Of a stretch of 40,770 bases of DNA, positions 35,311-40,770 are shown in pieces. Each line of letters begins with the position of its first letter. The first letter of the stretch is position 1. The notes beneath the pieces were generated by a model. It made no database searches and was not told the DNA's origin. It saw only the letters and a program-made list of their open reading frames with translations. The DNA is taken from contig DEAW01000070.1 of the NCBI GenBank assembly GCA_002348315.1, positions 1-40,770 of the forward strand, read 5' to 3'. Origin of the DNA: Planctomycetaceae bacterium UBA2972 (GTDB lineage: Bacteria; Planctomycetota; Planctomycetia; Pirellulales; Pirellulaceae). Made by a program: the position numbers and the translations under genes.

Positions 35311-35312
35311 TT
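35273..35312 (+). terminator. Strong intrinsic terminator, plus-oriented, touching the guaA stop
   Basis: AACAGGCCTG/CAGGCCTGTT gives 10 bp, continued by a G-T pair and TTGC/GCAA around a CGTGCA loop, 15 pairs in all. Six T residues follow on the plus strand and run into the guaA stop codon. On the minus strand no T run follows, so the hairpin may only protect the guaA mRNA end. Confidence 0.75.
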
Positions 35313-36861
35313 ATTCCCATTCGATGGTGGCGGGAGGCTTACTGCTGATGTCGTAGCAGACTCGGTTGACCCCCTTCACTTCGTTGATGACCCGCGTGGA
35401 TATGGTTGCCAGCAGTTCATAGGGCAGGCGTGACCAATCCGCCGTCATGAAGTCATCAGTGTTAACACACCGTATAGCGATGGCATCTTCATACGTTCGA
35501 GCGTCTCCCATGACTCCTACGCTTTGAACTGGCAGCAGGACGGCAAATGCCTGTGAAGTTTCCCGATAGAGCCCTGCATTTTCGATCTCTTCGATGGCAA
35601 TCGCATCGGCTTCCCGTAGGATATCAAGACGTTCTTTAGTGATTTCCCCTAAGCATCGGACGGCCAGTCCCGGTCCCGGGAATGGATGACGCCACACCAA
35701 ATGCTCAGGAAGCCCTAATTCGATTCCAAGTTGGCGGACTTCATCTTTAAATAAGTCACGTAGAGGTTCGATTAATTCAAATCCCAGTTCCTCGGGCAGT
35801 CCGCCTACATTGTGATGCAGCTTAATCGTTGCAGCCGGTCCATCCGGCGCCGCTCCGCTTTCAATGACATCGGGATAAAGCGTTCCCTGGGCCAGGAAAT
35901 GAGCATCTTCAATCGTCTTGGCTTCTTCTTTGAAGCATTCAATAAACTCGAATCCAATCCGACGGCGTTTCTCCTGGGGTTCTGAAATGCCCGCCAGTTG
36001 GTCAAGAAATCTTTGCTCGCCCTGCACCACTCGTAAATCTGCCTGGAAATGATTCGTAAAAGCTTCGATCACTGCGGTCTGTTCGTTTTTACGCAGTAAG
36101 CCGTTATCAACCAGAATGCAGGCCAATTGATCACCAATCGCTTTGTACAGCAGAGCCGCCACGACCGAACTGTCAACACCACCGGAGAGTCCGCAAATGA
36201 CTCGTTTGTCGCCAACTTGTTCACGTATTCGTTCAATGGTTTCGTCGGCGAAGTCTCCCAATTTCCAGGTGCCACTCAACTCGCAGATGTTCAGCAGAAA
36301 GTTCCTAAGCAGTGTTCCTCCTTCGGGAGAATGAGTGACTTCCGGATGAAACTGGATTCCGTAGATTGGCAGAGAGTTATGTTTTACAGCTGCAAAGGGA
36401 CAGGTGTCGGTATGTGCCAGGGTTGTAAAGTCTTCCGAGATATTAGAGACCTGATCTCCGTGGCTCATCCAAACCTGTTGTTCGGTCGATGTGTCAGCAA
36501 AGAGACTGCTGGTGGTATCTGCTGTTAATTGGGCGCGTCCGTATTCTCTGGTCGAAGTACTTTGCACCTTTCCGCCGAAGGCCTGCGTTGCCAATTGCAT
36601 GCCATAGCAAATCCCGAGAATCGGTAAGCCCATGTTGAAGATTCCCGGATCGCATTGGGGCGAGTCGTCTTCGTAGACACTGGACGGGCTTCCGGAAAGA
36701 ATTAACCCTTGTGGGTTGTGTTCTTTGATTCGCTCGACAGTGATGTCGTGCCGCACGATTTCACAGTAAACGTTTTGTTCCCTAACTCGGCGGGCAATCA
36801 ATTGGGCATATTGAGAACCAAAGTCCAGAACCAAGACGCGTTCTCTGGAAATGCTGGTCAT
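35311..36861 (-). CDS. guaA: GMP synthase (glutamine-hydrolysing)
   Basis: GuaA aminates XMP to GMP. The amidotransferase domain has the nucleophile Cys85 in LGICYGMQLA and the His172/Glu174 pair in GIQFHPEVTHS. The ATP pyrophosphatase domain has the P-loop ICGLSGGVDSSVVAALL (core at 226-232). The C-terminal dimerisation domain ends with ISSKPPATIEWE. Length 516 is typical. GGAAGA precedes the ATG. guaB is encoded separately on the same strand. Confidence 0.97.
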   Translation of the reverse strand: MTSISRERVLVLDFGSQYAQLIARRVREQNVYCEIVRHDITVERIKEHNPQGLILSGSPSSVYEDDSPQCDPGIFNMGLPILGICYGMQLATQAFGGKVQSTSTREYGRAQLTADTTSSLFADTSTEQQVWMSHGDQVSNISEDFTTLAHTDTCPFAAVKHNSLPIYGIQFHPEVTHSPEGGTLLRNFLLNICELSGTWKLGDFADETIERIREQVGDKRVICGLSGGVDSSVVAALLYKAIGDQLACILVDNGLLRKNEQTAVIEAFTNHFQADLRVVQGEQRFLDQLAGISEPQEKRRRIGFEFIECFKEEAKTIEDAHFLAQGTLYPDVIESGAAPDGPAATIKLHHNVGGLPEELGFELIEPLRDLFKDEVRQLGIELGLPEHLVWRHPFPGPGLAVRCLGEITKERLDILREADAIAIEEIENAGLYRETSQAFAVLLPVQSVGVMGDARTYEDAIAIRCVNTDDFMTADWSRLPYELLATISTRVINEVKGVNRVCYDISSKPPATIEWE

Positions 36862-37040
36862 AACCGTACAGTCTTCCTTGTGGTCGGATGAAACTCAAAA
36901 TACGATTATATGACTTTCCCAATAAAATCAATAGTCACCGGAGCCTTTGAAATCACCTCGGTTGTCAGTTTATCGGTTTATCGAGTTTAATATTGGTTGT
37001 TGGCAACCACTTTGCACTTAACCGGAATGCCTGTTTAGAT

Positions 37041-37814
37041 ATGCACGTATTACTAACCAATGACGATGGAATTCAGGCTCAGGGACTATGGGCTGTTGCT
37101 CGACAGTTGATGTCAGACTCCAGAGTTTCACGTCTGGATATTATCGCACCCCAGGTACAGCAATCCGGAGTGAGTCATAGCATTACTTATTTAACTCCCT
37201 TAACACCTAGTCGTACGGTTTTACATGGTAAGGAAGTTTGGACGGTCAATGGTACTCCGGCTGACTGTGTCAAGTTAGGCGTGATGAGTCTCCTCGATGT
37301 GCGACCCGACATGGTGATTAGCGGGTTGAACGAAGGCCTCAATACAGGCATTAATTCGATTTATTCAGGGACAGTGGCAGGTGCCAGAGAAGCAACTTTC
37401 TTTGCAATTTCAGGCGTGGCACTATCATTGGAATACGGTCCACAGATGGATTTTGAAGCGGCTGCAGCGAAGGTGATTCCACGTGCGATTTCAATGGTCA
37501 CATCATTGCTTCAACAAGGTCATCAAGCGACCTTGTTGAATATCAATGTTCCTCAAAGTGCGGTCATGAATGAGGAAGACTCAGAATTGGCAACCGAGTG
37601 GAAAACCGTCCCAATGAAACTCACGCGGCACGATGATCTTTATCTAAAAAGGCAAGATCCGAAACAACGGGAATATTTCTGGTCGACGGACAAACCGTTT
37701 GTGGAATTACCCGGAGACAACACCGATGTGGACTCCGTTGCCGGTGGCGCTATTACAGTGACTCCAATGCACTTTGATTTGACAGACTACAAGCTTTTGC
37801 AAAATCTTGAGTAA
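37041..37814 (+). CDS. surE: 5'/3'-nucleotidase SurE
   Basis: SurE is a metal-dependent phosphatase for nucleoside monophosphates, involved in stationary-phase survival. The N terminus MHVLLTNDDGIQAQGL holds the metal-binding Asp8-Asp9 pair. QQSGVSHSIT carries the conserved Ser/Asn-type ligand region, and the GTPADCVKLG and SGLNEGLNTGINSIYSGTVAGAREA blocks are diagnostic. ATG 37041 is chosen because the family begins at this strand; a reading from 36993 adds 16 residues. Length is 257. Its stop is 2 nt from that of the convergent membrane protein gene. Confidence 0.95.
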   Translation: MHVLLTNDDGIQAQGLWAVARQLMSDSRVSRLDIIAPQVQQSGVSHSITYLTPLTPSRTVLHGKEVWTVNGTPADCVKLGVMSLLDVRPDMVISGLNEGLNTGINSIYSGTVAGAREATFFAISGVALSLEYGPQMDFEAAAAKVIPRAISMVTSLLQQGHQATLLNINVPQSAVMNEEDSELATEWKTVPMKLTRHDDLYLKRQDPKQREYFWSTDKPFVELPGDNTDVDSVAGGAITVTPMHFDLTDYKLLQNLE

Positions 37815-37816
37815 GG

Positions 37817-38395
37817 CTAATAGCCTCCTTCTTTCCGAAGTCGGTTTTCGATCTGGATGCCCTGGCGAATGTCTGCGTGCCCGTAGGAAGTGACGTACCA
37901 GGCATCATTCGCTGCGTGATACTCGAAGGTCACCTCGAGATAACGAGGGACTGTTTGATTGCTAATACCCAGCTGTTGTGCTGAGCCTTTGACCACGACG
38001 TTAAATCCGGTCTGTGCAACAGGCGGAGTTGCCTGTTTATCTAATAGGACGACGAGATTGCTTTTGACGCTGATCGAAGAGATTTCGTATTTACTGAGTT
38101 CGGCTAATGCCTGAGCTCGTACAATCTCCGAGTCAGGAGCGATATAACCAACGGCCGATTCAAAGTCCTCCTGTTCAACAGCGTTACGGATCGCATAGAT
38201 AGTCTCGTAAATACGTTCACGGGGAGTCTTTACGGCACTCTCAAGAAAGACCAGCCCAATGGTCAGGCCCGCCACGATGACGGCCCCCAGGAGTAATTTG
38301 TTGAGCCCGGTTTGAAACCAAATCGCGACCAGAAGAACACAAATCGGAATGCCAACGACGAGCGCGATAAAGGGAGACTCGTAGAACATGTTCAT
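37817..38395 (-). CDS. Membrane protein of unknown function with C-terminal globular domain
   Basis: The 192-residue protein has two membrane helices (about 8-26 and 34-52). They are followed by a soluble domain with helix RERIYETIYAIRNAVEQEDFESAVGYI and several beta strands ending YLEVTFEYHAANDAWYVTSYGHADI. That helix-then-sheet pattern is reminiscent of NTF2-like folds; this is only a resemblance. It starts 2 nt after the stop of the preceding membrane protein gene, so the two are almost certainly translated from one mRNA. Confidence 0.65.
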   Translation of the reverse strand: MNMFYESPFIALVVGIPICVLLVAIWFQTGLNKLLLGAVIVAGLTIGLVFLESAVKTPRERIYETIYAIRNAVEQEDFESAVGYIAPDSEIVRAQALAELSKYEISSISVKSNLVVLLDKQATPPVAQTGFNVVVKGSAQQLGISNQTVPRYLEVTFEYHAANDAWYVTSYGHADIRQGIQIENRLRKEGGY

Positions 38396-38397
38396 CG

Positions 38398-38751
38398 TTA
38401 ATGCTCCGTCGAACAGGCGGACTCACCAGTAGATGTTTGGGAGTCACGAGGGCGATTGAGGATACGTTGTTTCCAGATCATGGCCCAGGAAATGGCAAAG
38501 ATCAATCCAAATACGATGTAAAGCGGAGTGAGTGTAACGATTTGTTCGCTTTCCGCAGGATCCTGTTGGGCTTCACTGGTATCGGTTCCACCGGTATACG
38601 TATGCATCCGAGCTTGAAAATTGATTTCTTCCAGATCCTGTCGAGTGTCAAACTTCCCTTGCATAATCACCAGGCCAATTAGGCCGGCCGTACTGAACAG
38701 GTAAACCCAGAACCAGGCTGATTCGGTCAATTTCTTTTGTGGTGGCTGCAC
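38398..38751 (-). CDS. Small two-helix membrane protein of unknown function
   Basis: From GTG 38751 the protein has 117 residues, with helices at about 11-32 (SAWFWVYLFSTAGLIGLVIM) and 75-95 (LTPLYIVFGLIFAISWAMIW). These are joined by a hydrophilic loop rich in Gln, Thr and Glu. The longer reading from 38838 begins inside tRNA-Sec and is rejected. GAGAG precedes the GTG by about 8 nt. The gene lies 59 nt downstream of tRNA-Sec on the same strand, with no terminator between, so it may be expressed from the tRNA promoter. I do not recognise the family. Confidence 0.6.
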   Translation of the reverse strand: MQPPQKKLTESAWFWVYLFSTAGLIGLVIMQGKFDTRQDLEEINFQARMHTYTGGTDTSEAQQDPAESEQIVTLTPLYIVFGLIFAISWAMIWKQRILNRPRDSQTSTGESACSTEH

Positions 38752-38809
38752 CGTGTTGACTCTCGCAAAGGAACTGTCGGGGTGACGACGATCGCGGGGA
38801 AACGAAAAG

Positions 38810-38906
38810 CGGAAGTGTATGGGAATCGAACCCACCAACCGAGCGGTTCACGCCCGGCTCAGCGGTTTTGAAGACCGTGGCCATCACCAGATGTGCTTCC
38901 ACTTCC
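38810..38906 (-). tRNA. selC: tRNA-Sec (anticodon UCA)
   Basis: Read on the minus strand, the 97-nt RNA begins GGAAGTGG and ends ACACTTCC plus discriminator G. The acceptor pairs seven bases, with a G-A opposition at an eighth position as in the 8/5 tRNA-Sec geometry. The anticodon loop CTTCAAA has TCA at 38871-38869. The long variable arm has a 7-bp stem, CCGGGCG/CGCTCGG, with a TGAAC loop. The T arm is GTGGG-TTCGATT-CCCAT. CCA is not encoded. Long variable arm, UCA anticodon and the GGAAG start distinguish it from tRNA-Ser and from suppressor tRNAs. It serves with SelA and SelB to decode UGA. Confidence 0.95.
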
Positions 38907-38907
38907 A

Positions 38908-38930
38908 AATGAAATGAGTTTCATTTCATT
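38908..38930. repeat. Perfect 10-bp inverted repeat abutting tRNA-Sec
   Basis: AATGAAATGA-GTT-TCATTTCATT ends 1 nt before the 5' base of tRNA-Sec. It lies between the minus-strand gene at 38953 and the tRNA. It may be an operator overlapping the tRNA promoter, a processing hairpin, or a weak terminator of the upstream gene. Confidence 0.6.
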
Positions 38931-38952
38931 ACGACTGATTATGTCTTAAATC

Positions 38953-39180
38953 CTAGGCCCAATCCATGCCCGTTATTCCACGGACGCGTTGTTCGTAGTT
39001 GCCGAGCAAGCCTCCGACAATTTCCCATTGGGTGGGCCGGCGTATTTCAATGTCGCCGTGTTCGTTGATACGTAAGATCGACTGAGGTGTCACCCCCGCT
39101 GTCATGAGGTCGTCCGCATGGATCTCGTCATCGTTGATGATCTGAGCAAGCGTTTCACCAGTTACTTCTAAAAACTTCAT
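38953..39180 (-). CDS. 75-residue protein of unknown function
   Basis: The small soluble protein MKFLEVTGETLAQIINDDEI... has a beta strand, a helix, a central beta hairpin (SILRINEHGDIEIRR) and a C-terminal helix with QWEIVGGLLGNYEQRVRGITG. It has no signal, metal motif or cysteines. It starts 3 nt after the rsmA stop codon, implying translational coupling with the rRNA methyltransferase. I do not recognise a family; a role next to ribosome maturation is only guilt by position. Confidence 0.65.
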   Translation of the reverse strand: MKFLEVTGETLAQIINDDEIHADDLMTAGVTPQSILRINEHGDIEIRRPTQWEIVGGLLGNYEQRVRGITGMDWA

Positions 39181-39183
39181 GGG

Positions 39184-40098
39184 TTAAGACTCATCCCTTT
39201 CCTGTTGGAGCACCCGAAATCTTTCACATAATTCAAAAATGACGGGAACAGCAAGCTGTTCTGCCCGGACGCTTCCGGTGAGATTGATACCCTCAAGCAC
39301 CTGATCAACATCCTGCTTGGATAACTCATTTTTAAACACACTCACCAGCACTCCTCGTAAAAGTTTACGCCGGTGAATAAAAAGATTGCGAACAAATCGG
39401 TGGTAGTAACCGCGATCTGGTATGCGGTTACGTCGCACCAGATCTGTTTCGATGTGGATGATGGCCGAATCCACTTTGGGACGTGGCCAGAAAACGGTGG
39501 GACTCATGATCCGTACGATTTCGGCATTGCACTGAGTCTGAATCCAGAGGCTTAACGCGCCAAAGTCTTTGGTCCCGGGGCGTGCCACGATCCGTTCGGC
39601 CAGTTCTTTTTGGATAGTGACCGTCATGGAAGTTGGGACAAGATCGTCGAGTGTTAACAGGTTGGAGATAAGTGGAGTGGCGACATTGTAAGGCAGGTTG
39701 GCCACGAGCTTAAGTCTTGCTGAATCAATCTCCCGCATCGTTTCTTTAATTGTCTCGATCAGGATTGGGTTAAGGTTGTTTTTGTTTTTGAGCGCGTCCT
39801 GCTGCAGGAAAGTGATGTTCTTAAAACTGGCAAGTTCTTCCTGGGCGAGTTGCCAAAGGTTCTGGTCGATCTCCACGGTAATGACTCGACCGGCTTTTTG
39901 AGCAAGCAACCCTGTCAGGCTACCTGTGCCTGTTCCTACTTCTAGAACGACGTCCTGTTGAGTCAGATTTGCCGAGTCGGCAATCATATTTACCAGGTTG
40001 AGATCGATCAAGAAGTTTTGTCCGAATTTGGAGACCGGGCGAATGCCTGCTTCTTCCATTCGTTGCTTCAGGAATGTCGTTGTTTGGCGATTAACCAT
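39184..40098 (-). CDS. rsmA: 16S rRNA (adenine1518-N6/adenine1519-N6)-dimethyltransferase
   Basis: RsmA (KsgA) dimethylates two adjacent adenines in helix 45 of 16S rRNA late in 30S assembly. SKFGQNFLIDLNLV starts the conserved part, then VLEVGTGTGSLTGLLA (SAM motif I) and VTVEIDQNL. The catalytic motif NLPYNVATPLI follows, and FWPRPKVDSAII lies in the C-terminal half. At 304 residues it is slightly longer than E. coli KsgA. It sits 15 nt downstream of ribE and 3 nt upstream of a small gene. Confidence 0.95.
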   Translation of the reverse strand: MVNRQTTTFLKQRMEEAGIRPVSKFGQNFLIDLNLVNMIADSANLTQQDVVLEVGTGTGSLTGLLAQKAGRVITVEIDQNLWQLAQEELASFKNITFLQQDALKNKNNLNPILIETIKETMREIDSARLKLVANLPYNVATPLISNLLTLDDLVPTSMTVTIQKELAERIVARPGTKDFGALSLWIQTQCNAEIVRIMSPTVFWPRPKVDSAIIHIETDLVRRNRIPDRGYYHRFVRNLFIHRRKLLRGVLVSVFKNELSKQDVDQVLEGINLTGSVRAEQLAVPVIFELCERFRVLQQERDES

Positions 40099-40112
40099 TT
40101 TGTACTCTTCAA

Positions 40113-40727
40113 TTAGACGTCTGTTGGCGTTGACGCTGGCCAGGCAGACATTTGTTGTTCTACGTATTTAGCTAACAGATCAGTTTCTAAATTGACTTCG
40201 TCACCAACCTGGAGGCCTCCGAGCGTGGTGACTTCCAGCGTGTGCGGGATCAATGCTACGCTGAATCGTTCAGTTTCGACATCCACCAACGTCAAGCTAA
40301 CGCCTTCGACAGTGATCGAGCCTTTGGGAGCCATTTGACGAGTGAGCTGACCGGGTACACGAAACCACAGCGTTGACCACTGCTGGTCATCAATGCGTTG
40401 GTCGAGCGAGCCAACGGCGTCGATATGGCCCGTTACCAGATGGCCACCAAGACGGTCGCCTACCTGTAATGAGCGTTCCAGGTTTATGGAATCACCGACC
40501 TCTTTGCGTCCCAGACTTGTTTTTGCTAACGTTTCAGGACCTGCTTCGAAGGTGAGCAGGGATCCGTCCAGAGCGATCACTGTTAAGCAGCAACCATTAT
40601 TAGCGATGCTATCTCCGATTTGTACACCTTCAGCAAGTTGTCCGGCATCGATCGTCAGTTGCACTCCCGGACCTTGTGGTTCGAGAGAGGTGATTTCTCC
40701 AGTCGCTTCGACCAGTCCCGTGAACAT
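40113..40727 (-). CDS. ribE: Riboflavin synthase (alpha chain)
   Basis: The enzyme dismutates two lumazine molecules to riboflavin. Two tandem lumazine-binding barrels are visible. The first begins MFTGLVEATGEI and contains SIANNGCCLTV. The second begins LGGHLVTGHIDAVG and contains SITVEGVSLTLV. The family C-terminal LIPHTLEVTTLG and GDEVNLETDLLAKYVEQ follow. Length 204 is typical. GGAG lies 6 nt before the ATG. Only 43 nt of upstream sequence is in the window, so an FMN riboswitch cannot be assessed. Confidence 0.96.
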   Translation of the reverse strand: MFTGLVEATGEITSLEPQGPGVQLTIDAGQLAEGVQIGDSIANNGCCLTVIALDGSLLTFEAGPETLAKTSLGRKEVGDSINLERSLQVGDRLGGHLVTGHIDAVGSLDQRIDDQQWSTLWFRVPGQLTRQMAPKGSITVEGVSLTLVDVETERFSVALIPHTLEVTTLGGLQVGDEVNLETDLLAKYVEQQMSAWPASTPTDV

Positions 40728-40770
40728 AGTGGACTCCTAGATGAAAAATGCTGCGTTGCAGCGAACTAGT

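Noticed and set aside
35270..35356. 28-codon plus-strand ORF with AGGAG upstream of its ATG
   Set aside because: Its first 14 codons are the terminator hairpin itself and the rest is antisense to guaA; composition gives no sign of selection as protein.
38752..38838. N-terminal extension of the small membrane protein beginning in tRNA-Sec
   Set aside because: The first codons are tRNA-Sec sequence; the downstream GTG gives a compact protein starting just before the first membrane helix.
38810..38906. Assignment of the tRNA as tRNA-Ser or an opal suppressor
   Set aside because: The UCA anticodon, long 7-bp variable arm, extended acceptor with GGAAG start and the presence of selA and selB all fit tRNA-Sec.
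40728..40770. FMN riboswitch upstream of ribE
   Set aside because: Only 43 nt are available and they show none of the conserved RFN segments.
1..40770. Insertion sequences, phage genes, CRISPR arrays, toxin-antitoxin pairs
   Set aside because: No transposase or integrase motifs, no regularly spaced direct repeats and no toxin-antitoxin-like small gene pairs were recognised; the window looks like core chromosome.

Overview
The window is a gene-dense chromosomal segment from a bacterium that is most likely a member of the Planctomycetota. Three things point there. Housekeeping genes are scattered rather than grouped in classical operons. There are several lineage-style secreted or lipoprotein genes: a Tat-exported Gfo/Idh/MocA oxidoreductase, a DUF1570-type HExxH protein, an SHD1-like protein and an AsmA-like giant. 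Many small proteins have no obvious relatives outside such genomes. This assignment is inference from gene content; no 16S gene is present. I see no mobile element, CRISPR array or rRNA.

Region 145-15703 (+) runs from a membrane glycosyltransferase and an AsmA-like envelope protein through dapF, an LPLAT acyltransferase, xseA-xseB, ispA-type prenyl synthase, dxs and nadK to three exported proteins, ending at a strong hairpin terminator. The envelope, lysine/peptidoglycan and MEP-isoprenoid functions are ones often found together. Region 15804-19916 (-) carries dnaA, a 622-bp non-coding stretch upstream of it, a membrane protein and a THUMP-like methyltransferase. Region 20073-21883 (+) has a HEAT-repeat lipoprotein and a diadenylate cyclase of the PK-like plus DAC architecture. 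Region 21889-30025 (-) has nnrE, an SHD1-like secreted protein that overlaps guaB, guaB, a secreted protein, selA and selB. Region 30131-32676 (+) has a small secreted protein, proC, an unknown protein and the EF-P paralogue efpL. Region 32816-36861 (-) has a SelW-like selenoprotein, a 45-residue Lys-tailed protein, ettA and guaA. surE (+) follows, then a minus-strand block of two small membrane proteins, tRNA-Sec, a 75-residue unknown, rsmA and ribE.

The most important observation is a near-complete selenocysteine system within 12.3 kb. SelA, SelB and a long-variable-arm tRNA-Sec(UCA) are present. So is a gene that ordinary ORF calling truncates: an 80-codon SelW/Rdx-family reading frame whose CxxU redox motif is encoded with an in-frame TGA. 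The TGA is followed at the right distance by a hairpin with a bulged U and an apical GU, as in bacterial SECIS elements. Only selD is missing from the window. Other points worth attention are the perfect inverted repeat abutting tRNA-Sec, the DacZ-like cyclase with RHW in place of RHR, a 71-nt gene overlap at guaB, and degenerate 9-mers spaced every 11 bp upstream of dnaA.
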